A stretch of 64,000 nucleotides of DNA from Streptomyces sp. AA1529. GTDB lineage: Bacteria; Actinomycetota; Actinomycetes; Streptomycetales; Streptomycetaceae. The DNA is taken from contig NZ_ALAP01000103.1 of the NCBI RefSeq assembly GCF_000280905.1, positions 124,001 to 188,000 of the forward strand. The letters are read 5' to 3'. The translations under genes and the position numbers were made by a program. Below, piece after piece: positions 50,926 through 59,142 of the stretch (position 1 is its first letter; each line of letters opens with the position of its first letter). The notes under the pieces were generated by a model. The model was not told the origin of the DNA. It saw only the letters and a program-made list of their open reading frames with translations, and did no database searches.

Positions 50926-53033
50926 TCGCCATCGATCTCGGCCACCGGTTCGGCAGGGTGGCACAGCTCGGCACCGGCGGACATCCGGACGTGACGGCGA
51001 ACGAGTTCGAGGCCGTGGACGGCGTCCTCGAACCGGGCCGGGCACTGCCCGCGCTGCTGGACTCCGCCCCGCGAGGCACCGGCGCGGACGGCGCGGTCAT
51101 CGGGCTGTCCGTGTCGGACGGCCGGGAGGAGGAGCTGCGGCGTGCCGCGGACGGCGTCGGGCTCCGCGTCGAGCGGGTCGTCCCGGACCCGATTGCCGTG
51201 GCCCTGCACTACGGGGCGGCCGGCGAGGGCGTGGACCGCACCCTCCTGGTCTGCGACCAGGGGGCCACCACGCTGGATCTGAGTGTCCTGACCGTCACCC
51301 CTGATCTCACCCTGCGCGTCGTGCGGACCCGCAGCCACCGCCTCGGCGGTGACGACTGGGACGCGGCACTGGCGGCCCGGCTGGCCGGACGACTCCCGGA
51401 CGGCACCGATCCGCGTCGTGCGGCGGCGCTCCTGCGGCGGGCGCTGGGCGGCGCGGACAGTGTCACCGAGGAGGTGGCCGACGCTGCCGGGGAGCCGCAT
51501 CCGGTGTTCCTGGAACGGGCCGAGGTGGAGGCGGCCGGGGCGCCGTTGCGGGAGCGGACCCTGGAAGCGGTGCGCGAGGAACTGCTCGCCGCGGGCCCGG
51601 CACCGGACACCGTTCTGCTGGCCGGCGGCCTGTACGCCATGGCGGGCCGGCCTGCGGAGATCCGGGAGTTGCCCGCCGCGCAGGGCCTCACCGTGCGCTG
51701 CGACCGACCGGAACAGGCTGTGGTGCGGGGGCTGCTGGCGCTGCGGGACTTCGGCGTCCTGCGGTTCACCTCAGGCCCCGCGGCCCGGTCGGCCGTGACG
51801 CACGACGGGTATTTCCTCCCGGACCTCGACCCCGAGCCGACCCCGTCCTCCGAGCCGGGCCCGTCCTCCGAGCCGACCCCGTCCTCCGAGCCGACCCCGT
51901 CCTCCGAGCCGGGCCCGAGCCCCGATCCGGATCCCCTGTCCGGGCCGGAACCCGCTTCCTCGCCCACGCCGCACCTGGCACACGAACCCGGAGACCGGCG
52001 CCCACCGCACGAGGCGCACCCCACAGGATCCGGGCCGAACGCCGGGCCGGACGCCGGGTCGGACCGAGGCACCGCACGAGGCCCGGATGCCCCGCCCACC
52101 ACGGCCTCCGCGCCCGCCGAGGGCAGCGCACCGGCCTCCGGACCCGACGGGCATGCCCCGGCCGCCGCGGCGCCGCCGCGGGCGACACCGCACGCTTCCG
52201 GCAACACCCCGGCACCGGACGACGGCGGCACCGGGCGGCCGCTGCCGTCCACGGCAGACCGCGAACCTGACCCGCCCGGCACCGCGGACCCGCCCGGCAC
52301 CGCGAACCCGTCGCACCCCGTACCAGAGGGCGCCGTGCACGGTCCGCCCGACCCGGCACACCCCGCATCCACCGACGGCGCCGGCGCGGATCCGCACGCT
52401 CTCGTCGCCGTTCCGGTCGAACAGCTCCAGGCGCTCCGGCGCGGGGACCATCTCCTCGTCCTGTGGGCGTGGCCCGACGGCGCGCTCAGTGCCCGGGTCC
52501 GCTGGCGGCGGGAGGGCGCCCCGGCCGGCTCCGGGCCGCGGGAGGGGGATCTGGTCTGCCGGCGCCGGGTGTACGAGCATGACGGCGGCCTTGATCTGGC
52601 CGTCGGCCGGGGCGCGGTCACCCTCACCGTGGAGGCCCTGGTCGCGGATCCCGGCGCGGTGTGCGAGGCGGCGGCCTCGCTCTCCCTGCCCGCGCAGCCG
52701 GCCCTGGTGCAGTACGAGCCCACCGTGCGGCGCCGGCTGACGGGCCGGGTCGCGACGGTCACCTTCACCTCCGGTGCCGGCTGCTACCTGCCCCGCCTCC
52801 GCATCGTCCACAGCATCGGCCGGTTCCGCCCCACCAGCGCGTCCGAGGGCACCGTCCTGCACGAGGTGCCCGGCCGGCGGCTGCCCGCGGGCACCCCGCT
52901 GACCGTGGAGTTCCCCCTGCCCGCCACCCGAGGCCCCTCCTGGCTGGTCTGCTTCCCGGCGGACGCCGACGCGGGCACCGACTGCGACCTCGACATCCGT
53001 CCGACGGCGCTGCACAGACTGCGAGTGACCTGA
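50922..53033 (+). CDS. Hsp70-like ATPase with Pro-rich linker and beta domain
   Basis: A 703-residue protein. Residues 1-300 form an actin/Hsp70-type nucleotide-binding domain: AIDLGHRFG (phosphate 1), VCDQGATTLDLSVL (phosphate 2) and LLAGGLYAMAGRPAEI (adenosine). It is shorter than DnaK and has no DnaK-type substrate-binding domain. A disordered Pro/Ser/Ala linker (~305-500, partly an 18-bp DNA repeat) leads to a C-terminal beta-rich region (~500-700, two repeats by eye). It overlaps the AAA+ gene by ATGA and the GTPase gene by one base. An Hsp70-like ATPase beside a ClpB-like ATPase recalls the DnaK-ClpB disaggregase pair, here probably a dedicated version. Confidence 0.85.
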   Translation: MIAIDLGHRFGRVAQLGTGGHPDVTANEFEAVDGVLEPGRALPALLDSAPRGTGADGAVIGLSVSDGREEELRRAADGVGLRVERVVPDPIAVALHYGAAGEGVDRTLLVCDQGATTLDLSVLTVTPDLTLRVVRTRSHRLGGDDWDAALAARLAGRLPDGTDPRRAAALLRRALGGADSVTEEVADAAGEPHPVFLERAEVEAAGAPLRERTLEAVREELLAAGPAPDTVLLAGGLYAMAGRPAEIRELPAAQGLTVRCDRPEQAVVRGLLALRDFGVLRFTSGPAARSAVTHDGYFLPDLDPEPTPSSEPGPSSEPTPSSEPTPSSEPGPSPDPDPLSGPEPASSPTPHLAHEPGDRRPPHEAHPTGSGPNAGPDAGSDRGTARGPDAPPTTASAPAEGSAPASGPDGHAPAAAAPPRATPHASGNTPAPDDGGTGRPLPSTADREPDPPGTADPPGTANPSHPVPEGAVHGPPDPAHPASTDGAGADPHALVAVPVEQLQALRRGDHLLVLWAWPDGALSARVRWRREGAPAGSGPREGDLVCRRRVYEHDGGLDLAVGRGAVTLTVEALVADPGAVCEAAASLSLPAQPALVQYEPTVRRRLTGRVATVTFTSGAGCYLPRLRIVHSIGRFRPTSASEGTVLHEVPGRRLPAGTPLTVEFPLPATRGPSWLVCFPADADAGTDCDLDIRPTALHRLRVT
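51834..51923 (+). repeat. 18-bp tandem repeat, five units
   Basis: Units of the form GAGCCGACCCCGTCCTCC begin at 51834, 51852, 51870, 51888 and 51906 (the second has GGCC in place of ACCC; the fifth is diverged). They encode EPTPSS/EPGPSS repeats in the linker of the Hsp70-like protein. Confidence 0.95.
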
Positions 53034-54223
53034 TGGCCAGACGGCACACCTGCCCCTACTGCTACGAGAGCTTCGCCGCGCGGGAGATCCGGTTCCGCTG
53101 CAACACCCGGCTGAGCCCGGCCGGGAAGAAGTGCGAGCGGCGGCGCGACCAGGTGCTGGACGACCGGATGGGCCCGCGCCGCAGCCACGACCTCGGCCCG
53201 GACTTCGCCGCCGACGGGCGCCGTCCGACCGCGGTCTGCCAGGACTGCAAGGGCGAGACGACCTATCGGATCTGCCCGGTGTGCCACTCCGAACTGCCCG
53301 TGCAGTTCGGCATGGTGGACAACCGGCTGATAGCGATGGTCGGTGCGAAGGCGTCCGGCAAGACCGTGTACATGACGGTGCTGCTGCACGAGGTCAGGAA
53401 CCGGGTCGGCGAGGCGTTCGGCGCCTCCCTGATGGGTCTGGACGACGCCACCATGCGCCGCTTCAGCACCGACTACGAGGACCGCCTCTTCCGCGACGGG
53501 CAGTTGTTCCCCGGCACCCAGACCGCTTCCACCAACCTCAACCGGGTGGACCCGCTGGTGTTCCGGTTCGGCCTGCGGCGGCGGACCCTGTTCGGCCACC
53601 GACCGCAGCACACCGTGCTCTCGTTCTTCGACACCGCGGGTGAGGACTTCAGCTCGCGGGAGAGCGTGGAGCTGAACACCCGTTACCTGGCGGGCGCCGA
53701 CGGCATCATCCTGCTGCTCGACCCGCTGCAGATGCCGGGCGCCCGGGACGGGGCCGCGCCGGGGACACCGCTGCCCGGCACCGAAGGACTCGACACACCC
53801 ATGAACGTCCTTTCCCGGGTGACCGGCCTGCTGCTGGCACCCCGCAGCGGCCGCTCCGCGCAGAAGATCGACACCCCGATCGCCGTGGTGTTCTCGAAAC
53901 TGGACGCCTTCTGGCACCTGCTGGAGAACAGCAGCCCGCTGCACGACCACGCCCCGCCGCGCGGCCGGTTCGAGGTGGGCGACAGTCTCAGCGTCCACGA
54001 GGAGGTGCGCGGGCTCCTCAAGGACTGGGACGGGGTGCCCGTCGACAACCTCCTGGAGAACCACTACACCCGCTATCGCTACTTCGGGGTCTCGGCCCTC
54101 GGCCGCAACCCCACCCCCGACGCCCGCGTCGCGGCCACCGGCATCCAGCCCTACCGGGTCGCCGACCCGCTGCTGTGGCTGCTGAGCGAGTTCGGTTCGG
54201 TGCCGAAGGCGGGCCGTGGATGA
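53033..54223 (+). CDS. Zinc-ribbon TRAFAC-type GTPase (double-GTPase 1 type)
   Basis: A 396-residue soluble GTPase. The N-terminus carries Cys pairs of a treble-clef or ribbon (CPYC at 7, CQDC, CPVC at ~83). The GTPase motifs are GAKASGKT (104-111, G1), DTAG (200-203, G3) and SKLD (288-291, in place of NKxD, G4). It matches the family described as the first of a pair of GTPases that travel with GTPase-associated protein 1, and both partners follow at once. ATG 53033 shares one base with the stop of the Hsp70-like gene, and its stop overlaps the next ATG. It probably works as a nucleotide-dependent switch. Confidence 0.88.
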   Translation: MARRHTCPYCYESFAAREIRFRCNTRLSPAGKKCERRRDQVLDDRMGPRRSHDLGPDFAADGRRPTAVCQDCKGETTYRICPVCHSELPVQFGMVDNRLIAMVGAKASGKTVYMTVLLHEVRNRVGEAFGASLMGLDDATMRRFSTDYEDRLFRDGQLFPGTQTASTNLNRVDPLVFRFGLRRRTLFGHRPQHTVLSFFDTAGEDFSSRESVELNTRYLAGADGIILLLDPLQMPGARDGAAPGTPLPGTEGLDTPMNVLSRVTGLLLAPRSGRSAQKIDTPIAVVFSKLDAFWHLLENSSPLHDHAPPRGRFEVGDSLSVHEEVRGLLKDWDGVPVDNLLENHYTRYRYFGVSALGRNPTPDARVAATGIQPYRVADPLLWLLSEFGSVPKAGRG

Positions 54224-56805
54224 CCGGCGACGCCGCACGGCGGCAGCCGGAAGCCGGACCGCACTTCCAACAGCTCTACTACACCTCCTGCGAACAGGGG
54301 CTCAGCGGGTTCTCCGGGTTCCAGTTCAACGCCGTCAGCGAAGGCGTCACGGCCGACACCCGGCAGGCCGTGGAAGCGCTCGCCGGGTACGAGCCGCCCC
54401 GCTCCATGGTGGAGTCGGACACCCCGGAACTGCTCGACCGCTGCCCGGTCAACCTCTGCTACCGGCCCCACGATCCGCGGGGCCGCAGCGGTACGGCGCT
54501 GTGCGTGCGCTACGCGGGCCGGGACTCGGCCCGCCGGTTCGGCAACTACTTCGCCCACGCCCTGCACAGCGAGGACTTCCCCGCCGCGGGGCGCGGACTG
54601 CTCGGCATCGAACTGTGGGGCTCCCCGGTGTGGGTGGCCGCCACCTCCCCGACCACCCGGCTCCCGGTCCTCACGGCGCCGCCGCGCGGACCGCTGGCCC
54701 CCCGCACGGTACGCGGCTTCCTGGACGCGCATCCCCACGCGGAGCAGTTGCCGCACCTGCTGGCCGCCGCGTTCACCGCGCTCACCGAGCACGGCTCGGT
54801 GGTGGTGGTCGACCGCACGACCGAGCGGATCGCGCACTGGTTCGCCGCCGTCTGCTACCTGCTGCCGCCGCCGCTCGCCCGCCGCCTCTCCTTCACCACC
54901 TACGTCTTCCGCCCGGCCCGCAGCAGTCTGCATCTGATCGGCACGGTGCCCGAGGCGCAGCTCGACTTGGGGCCGGACGAGGAGGACGCCTACACCGTCT
55001 TCGACTTCTGCCGCGGCCGGTTCCCCGACGACGTGCGGGCCGCACCGGATGTGCGCGCCCTGGTCGCGCTGCTCAGCAGAATCGGCGTCGGAGCCGTCCG
55101 GCCGGTCTGGGCCTGGACCAAGGACTTCGCGCACGGCGCCGAGGAGAGCCCCGGCGACTGGCACGCCCCCGTCGCCGCGGCCGCGTCCTCGGGCGGGGTC
55201 GACCTCGCCGCCGCCGACGTCGACGCGCTGCTCGACTGGCTGCCCGAGGCCGAGCATCTGGGCCCGCTCGCCGCCCAGATCGCGGCGGACCTCCACCGCA
55301 GGCACCGGAACCTGGACGACAGCCGGCTGCGCCTGCTCAGCGGCGTCGCGCGAGCCGCCGACGACACCGCACTGCACCAGGAGATCGAGGGGAGGCTGCT
55401 GGAGTCCCGCATGCGGGCCCATATGACCGGCGCCGCGGACGCGACGGAGCCCGCGCCCCTCACCGACCCGGACCTCCGCGCGCGGGCCACCGCGCTGTGG
55501 GAGCGTCTGCTGCGGGACGAGGCGGCCACCAGCCGCCGCCGGGTGCGGCTGCTGCTCTGGGCGCACGGCGCACAACTGGCGCCCCGGGCGGATGTGGTCG
55601 AGCGCGAGACGCTCACCGCGGCCCGCGCCCTGCTGGGCACCTCGGCGCCAGGGGTCGCACTCCGGCGGGAGGTCGAGCTGCTCGTCGCCACCGAGCTCCG
55701 GATGAGGGGCGCGCTGGCGACAGCCGTGCGGGAGGTGCTGGAGAGCCGCCCGGGGCAGGAGCAGCTCTTCTCGCAGTTCCCCGCCGCACTGCTTCAGGAG
55801 CGGGACCTGCGGGGCAGCTCGCTGCTGCTGGAGCACTACTGGCGGGCGCGCGCCGAACGGGAGCCGGCCCGCACGGTGGAGCTGATGTTCCGGATCCTGC
55901 GGGTCCGCGGCCGACCGCTGCCCGACGAGGCGCTGCTGGAGGCGTTGTGGCGGCATCCCGCCCGGACCTGGACCCACCGGGAGGCCGGCGAGATCGCCCG
56001 CGGACTGCCGCCCGAGGCGCTGGCGGACCCGGTGGTCGGCCGGTGGCTCGACCGCGCGGTCAACCGGCGTATCGAGACCGTCGCCGAACTCGACCGCTGT
56101 CTGGAGCTGTGCGGGCTGCTGGCGGCGCCGGACCGCTGGGCGCGCCTGCCCGCGGACGTCCGCGCCCGGGTGCGGACCACCCTCGACCTGGCCGCGGCGC
56201 TGCGTGGAGTCGGCGAAGCCACCGGCCTCGCCCGGCTGTTCGCGGTGCCCGAGGCCGACAGATGGGCCGCACCGCAGGCGCTCAAGCGCTACCGCCTGGT
56301 GCCCGCGATGCTGCGGCTGCCCGCCGACATCGGTGCCCTGGGGAAGCTGCTGGGACACACCGAACACGCCCAGGCCGACCGCTATCTCGCTGCCGTGCAG
56401 CGCGTGGCCACCGGCAGCGAACCGGTCGACGACGTCCGGCTCAGCCATGTCGCCGCGGTCGCCGCGGCACCGGCGCGGGCCGGGCTGGCACAGGCCCACC
56501 TGGAAGTCGTCGACCGGATCCGGCTCCATGCCGCCCGGCACTGGCGGTTGGCGGACCTGCAGCGGCTGGAGTATGCCGTGCGGCCCTATGACGCACCGCT
56601 CGCCGACTGGTTCCAGGCGTGGGCCGAGTCCCGGCTGAGCGGACCGCGCAGGCTCGCGCACCGGGTCCCGGGGCTGCGGCGCGGAACCGGCGGCGGACGT
56701 CCCGGCGACTCCCGGGCCGCCGAGCCCGGGGGTGACGGAAGCGAACGGGACCGGCCCAGGAGAGGCCCGCGGTGGAGCCCGCGGAAGAACGACGGGGAGA
56801 GGTGA
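54220..56805 (+). CDS. GTPase-associated protein 1 (GAP1)-like protein
   Basis: An 861-residue protein. The N-terminal ~230 residues carry the hallmark FQQLYYTSCEQGLSGFSGFQFNAVS, then an ELWGSPVW segment and a hydrophobic core. The remainder is alpha-helical and Arg/Leu-rich, ending in a basic tail. This layout matches proteins annotated as GTPase-associated protein 1-related in actinobacteria. No catalytic motif is obvious, so it is better seen as effector, adaptor or scaffold for the two GTPases that flank it. The start overlaps the previous stop as ATGA. Confidence 0.85.
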   Translation: MTGDAARRQPEAGPHFQQLYYTSCEQGLSGFSGFQFNAVSEGVTADTRQAVEALAGYEPPRSMVESDTPELLDRCPVNLCYRPHDPRGRSGTALCVRYAGRDSARRFGNYFAHALHSEDFPAAGRGLLGIELWGSPVWVAATSPTTRLPVLTAPPRGPLAPRTVRGFLDAHPHAEQLPHLLAAAFTALTEHGSVVVVDRTTERIAHWFAAVCYLLPPPLARRLSFTTYVFRPARSSLHLIGTVPEAQLDLGPDEEDAYTVFDFCRGRFPDDVRAAPDVRALVALLSRIGVGAVRPVWAWTKDFAHGAEESPGDWHAPVAAAASSGGVDLAAADVDALLDWLPEAEHLGPLAAQIAADLHRRHRNLDDSRLRLLSGVARAADDTALHQEIEGRLLESRMRAHMTGAADATEPAPLTDPDLRARATALWERLLRDEAATSRRRVRLLLWAHGAQLAPRADVVERETLTAARALLGTSAPGVALRREVELLVATELRMRGALATAVREVLESRPGQEQLFSQFPAALLQERDLRGSSLLLEHYWRARAEREPARTVELMFRILRVRGRPLPDEALLEALWRHPARTWTHREAGEIARGLPPEALADPVVGRWLDRAVNRRIETVAELDRCLELCGLLAAPDRWARLPADVRARVRTTLDLAAALRGVGEATGLARLFAVPEADRWAAPQALKRYRLVPAMLRLPADIGALGKLLGHTEHAQADRYLAAVQRVATGSEPVDDVRLSHVAAVAAAPARAGLAQAHLEVVDRIRLHAARHWRLADLQRLEYAVRPYDAPLADWFQAWAESRLSGPRRLAHRVPGLRRGTGGGRPGDSRAAEPGGDGSERDRPRRGPRWSPRKNDGER

Positions 56806-56811
56806 CCCGCG

Positions 56812-58362
56812 GTGGCCGAGATCGTCGCCTATGTCGTCGTCCCCGTGCTCTACCTGGCCCTGCTCGCCGTCTTCCTGCCGGTCGTCCCGCTCCTCGCCGG
56901 GCTGCGGGCTCTCGCGTTCGTGATGCAGCTCCTGCGCGGCCACCTGGAGCAGCTGGCCGGCGTCCTGTACCGGCGCACCCGCGAGCTCCGCACCCTGCCG
57001 CCCTACCGCCCGCAGGACGAGGAAGTGCCGGCGTACCGCAACTACTTCTTCGGGCCGGGAGCCCGGGACCTGCGACAACTCTGCACCCTGGAGCGCCGTT
57101 CGTACGCGGCGGCGGTCGTCGACGCCTACCGCGACGTGACGGCACGGCAGTTCACCGCACCGGCACGGACCAGAGCACTCACCGTCCCGTACGGCCTGAC
57201 GCTGTACGTGGGCCTCGGCCTGGGCGCGGCGCTGGCCGTACTGCCCCTGGGCGCCCTGCTGGCGCTGCACGCGCTCGTCCTCGCGCTGCTGATGGCAGGA
57301 GCCCGGCTCGTCGCCGGACTGCTGCGCGCCCTGGACCGTGCGGCCCTGTGGACGCGGCGGCTGTCGGTCGGCATGATCTGCCCGCACTGCTACGAGCGCG
57401 TCCGCCACCCGGCCTACGACTGCCCGGCACCGGCCTGCCGACGCCGGCACGCCGACATCCGCCCGGGCACGTACGGCCTGCTGCGCCGTCGCTGCGCGTG
57501 CGGGCAGCGCATGCCGACCCTGCTGATCCTGATGAGCGCGCAGGCCCGGCTCCAGGCGTACTGCACCCATCCGCACTGCGGGCGGGCGATGAACGCCGAC
57601 GCCGGGCACATGCCGGAAACCGTCCTCCCGCTGATCGGCGGCCGGGCCGCCGGCAAGACCCAGCTGATGGCCGCCATGCTGCTGACGCTGGAGAACGCGG
57701 CCGGCAGCGGCGGCCCCGCGCTCCGCTTCGCCGACACCCGCTCGGAGGGCGACTACCGGATCCTCCGCGAGGTGCTGCGGAGCCGCGGCAACACCCGGGG
57801 CACCCAGAAGGACCTGCCCAGCGCGCACTCCTGCGTACTCGGCACCGGCCGCACCGAGCGCCTGATCCACCTCTTCGACACGGCCGGGGAGCGGTTCGTC
57901 GACCGCGACGAGACCGACGCGCTGCGCTACGCCCGGGCCGCGCACACCTTCGTCTTCGTCCTGGACCCGATGGCGGTGGAGGCGTTCTGGGACCGGCTGG
58001 AGCACGCCCCCGGCCCGGGGCCGGACCGCAGCCTCGCCTCCACGGTCCATCCCGAGGAGGTCTTCGCCCGGTCGGTCCAGGCGGTGGCCGCGATGCGCGC
58101 ACCCGTGCGCCAGGCGCGCCTCGCCGTGGCCATCAGCAAGGCGGACGTGCTGGCCGGGTCCGGCCTCGGGCCGGGGAGCGCCGCCGGAAGCGACGAGGCC
58201 CGCGCCTGGCTCACGGAGGCGCTCGGCCTGCACAGCCTCGTCCGGGCGATGGAACTGGACTTCCGCGAGGTGCGGTTCTTCTGCACGGCGGCCGTGGCGA
58301 ACGAGGAGGCCCGGGTGGATGCCAGCATCGCGGGGCTCGTCGACTGGTGCCTGGGGTCCTGA
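56812..58362 (+). CDS. Membrane-anchored zinc-ribbon GTPase (double-GTPase 2 type)
   Basis: A 516-residue protein with two hydrophobic regions (residues ~4-45 and ~125-168), then a Cys-rich zinc region (CPHC at ~188, CACG, CTHPHCG at ~250), then a GTPase domain with GGRAAGKT (276-283, G1), DTAG (356-359, G3) and SKAD (442-445, G4). The hydrophobic parts should place it in the cytoplasmic membrane, with the GTPase inside the cell. GTG 56812 follows a GGGGAGAGG site, 6 nt after the GAP1-like gene. As last gene of the operon it gives the system a membrane anchor. Confidence 0.88.
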   Translation: MAEIVAYVVVPVLYLALLAVFLPVVPLLAGLRALAFVMQLLRGHLEQLAGVLYRRTRELRTLPPYRPQDEEVPAYRNYFFGPGARDLRQLCTLERRSYAAAVVDAYRDVTARQFTAPARTRALTVPYGLTLYVGLGLGAALAVLPLGALLALHALVLALLMAGARLVAGLLRALDRAALWTRRLSVGMICPHCYERVRHPAYDCPAPACRRRHADIRPGTYGLLRRRCACGQRMPTLLILMSAQARLQAYCTHPHCGRAMNADAGHMPETVLPLIGGRAAGKTQLMAAMLLTLENAAGSGGPALRFADTRSEGDYRILREVLRSRGNTRGTQKDLPSAHSCVLGTGRTERLIHLFDTAGERFVDRDETDALRYARAAHTFVFVLDPMAVEAFWDRLEHAPGPGPDRSLASTVHPEEVFARSVQAVAAMRAPVRQARLAVAISKADVLAGSGLGPGSAAGSDEARAWLTEALGLHSLVRAMELDFREVRFFCTAAVANEEARVDASIAGLVDWCLGS

Positions 58363-58570
58363 CCCCCGAGGGCCCGGCAGGACCGGCGAAGGGGACGGCC
58401 CGCTCGGTGCGGCACTGTCGGTTGCGGCCTGCTCGGCCGCCCAACAACGTTCACTCGATGGTGAGTTGAAAGATCTGTTCAGGGTCGGCCGGTGCTGCCA
58501 CACTTGCCGTGCCCCAGTGAACCCCCCCCCATGGCCCGGTCGTTCCGGGCCCGTCACTTCGGAGGTCCTC

Positions 58571-59062
58571 ATGCGCCGCAGATTCGCCCTTCCGCTCGCT
58601 GCCGCAGCCCTGTCGCTCCCCGCCGTGCTCGTCCCCGCCGGTTCGGCCTCGGCCGCCCCCGCCGACAAGGCGCAGGTGCTCAGCTCCTGGACGCAGACCA
58701 GCGCCTCCAGCTACAACGCCTGGTACCAGGCCCGCCAGCACCAGGGCGACTGGTCCGCCTACGGCTTCGACTGGTCGACGGACTACTGCAGTTCCTCGCC
58801 CGACAACCCCTTCGGTTTCCCCTTCCAGACCGCCTGCGCCCGCCACGACTTCGGTTACCGCAACTACAAGGCCATGGGCACCTTCTCGGCGAACAAGTCC
58901 CGTATCGACTCGGCCTTCTATGAGGACCTCAAGCGGGTCTGCAACCGCTACTCCGGCGCGACCAGGACGGCCTGCAACTCGACGGCCTGGACCTATTACC
59001 ACGCCGTCGACATCTTCGGCCTCAAGGGCGCCGACGAGGCAGCCGCCGACAAGGCTGCCTGA
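58571..59062 (+). CDS. Secreted prokaryotic phospholipase A2
   Basis: A 163-residue protein with an N-terminal signal peptide (RRRFALPLAAAALSLPAVLV, cut probably after ASA near residue 28). The mature part has the prokaryotic PLA2 signature: STDYCSSSPDNP for Ca2+ binding and CARHDFGYRN with catalytic His92-Asp93. Four Cys fit two disulphides. It cleaves the sn-2 ester of phospholipids outside the cell. A perfect GGAGGT ribosome site at 58561-58566 precedes the ATG. It is separated from the GTPase operon by 208 bp without recognisable genes and is probably an independent gene. Confidence 0.95.
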   Translation: MRRRFALPLAAAALSLPAVLVPAGSASAAPADKAQVLSSWTQTSASSYNAWYQARQHQGDWSAYGFDWSTDYCSSSPDNPFGFPFQTACARHDFGYRNYKAMGTFSANKSRIDSAFYEDLKRVCNRYSGATRTACNSTAWTYYHAVDIFGLKGADEAAADKAA

Positions 59063-59096
59063 CCGGCTCGCCGCACCCCGCCCGCCGGACCGGCAC

Positions 59097-59142
59097 CCGG
59101 GCGCTCCTCCCGTCGCCGTTCAGCCACGGGAGGAGCGCCCGG
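59097..59142. terminator. Perfect 17-bp hairpin between convergent genes
   Basis: The arms 59097-59113 and 59126-59142 (CCGGGCGCTCCTCCCGT and its reverse complement) flank a 12-nt loop. It sits between the PLA2 gene (plus) and the glycosyltransferase gene (minus), overlapping the 3' end of the latter, and should terminate both. Confidence 0.85.

Noticed and set aside
36837..58362. Part of the peptide biosynthetic cluster (for example as resistance genes)
   Set aside because: No biosynthetic, transport or self-resistance family appears in this stretch, and the operon structure stands on its own. A link cannot be excluded but nothing supports it.
58363..58570. Promoter TTGAAA (58466) for the phospholipase gene
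   Set aside because: No -10-like hexamer lies at an acceptable distance downstream.
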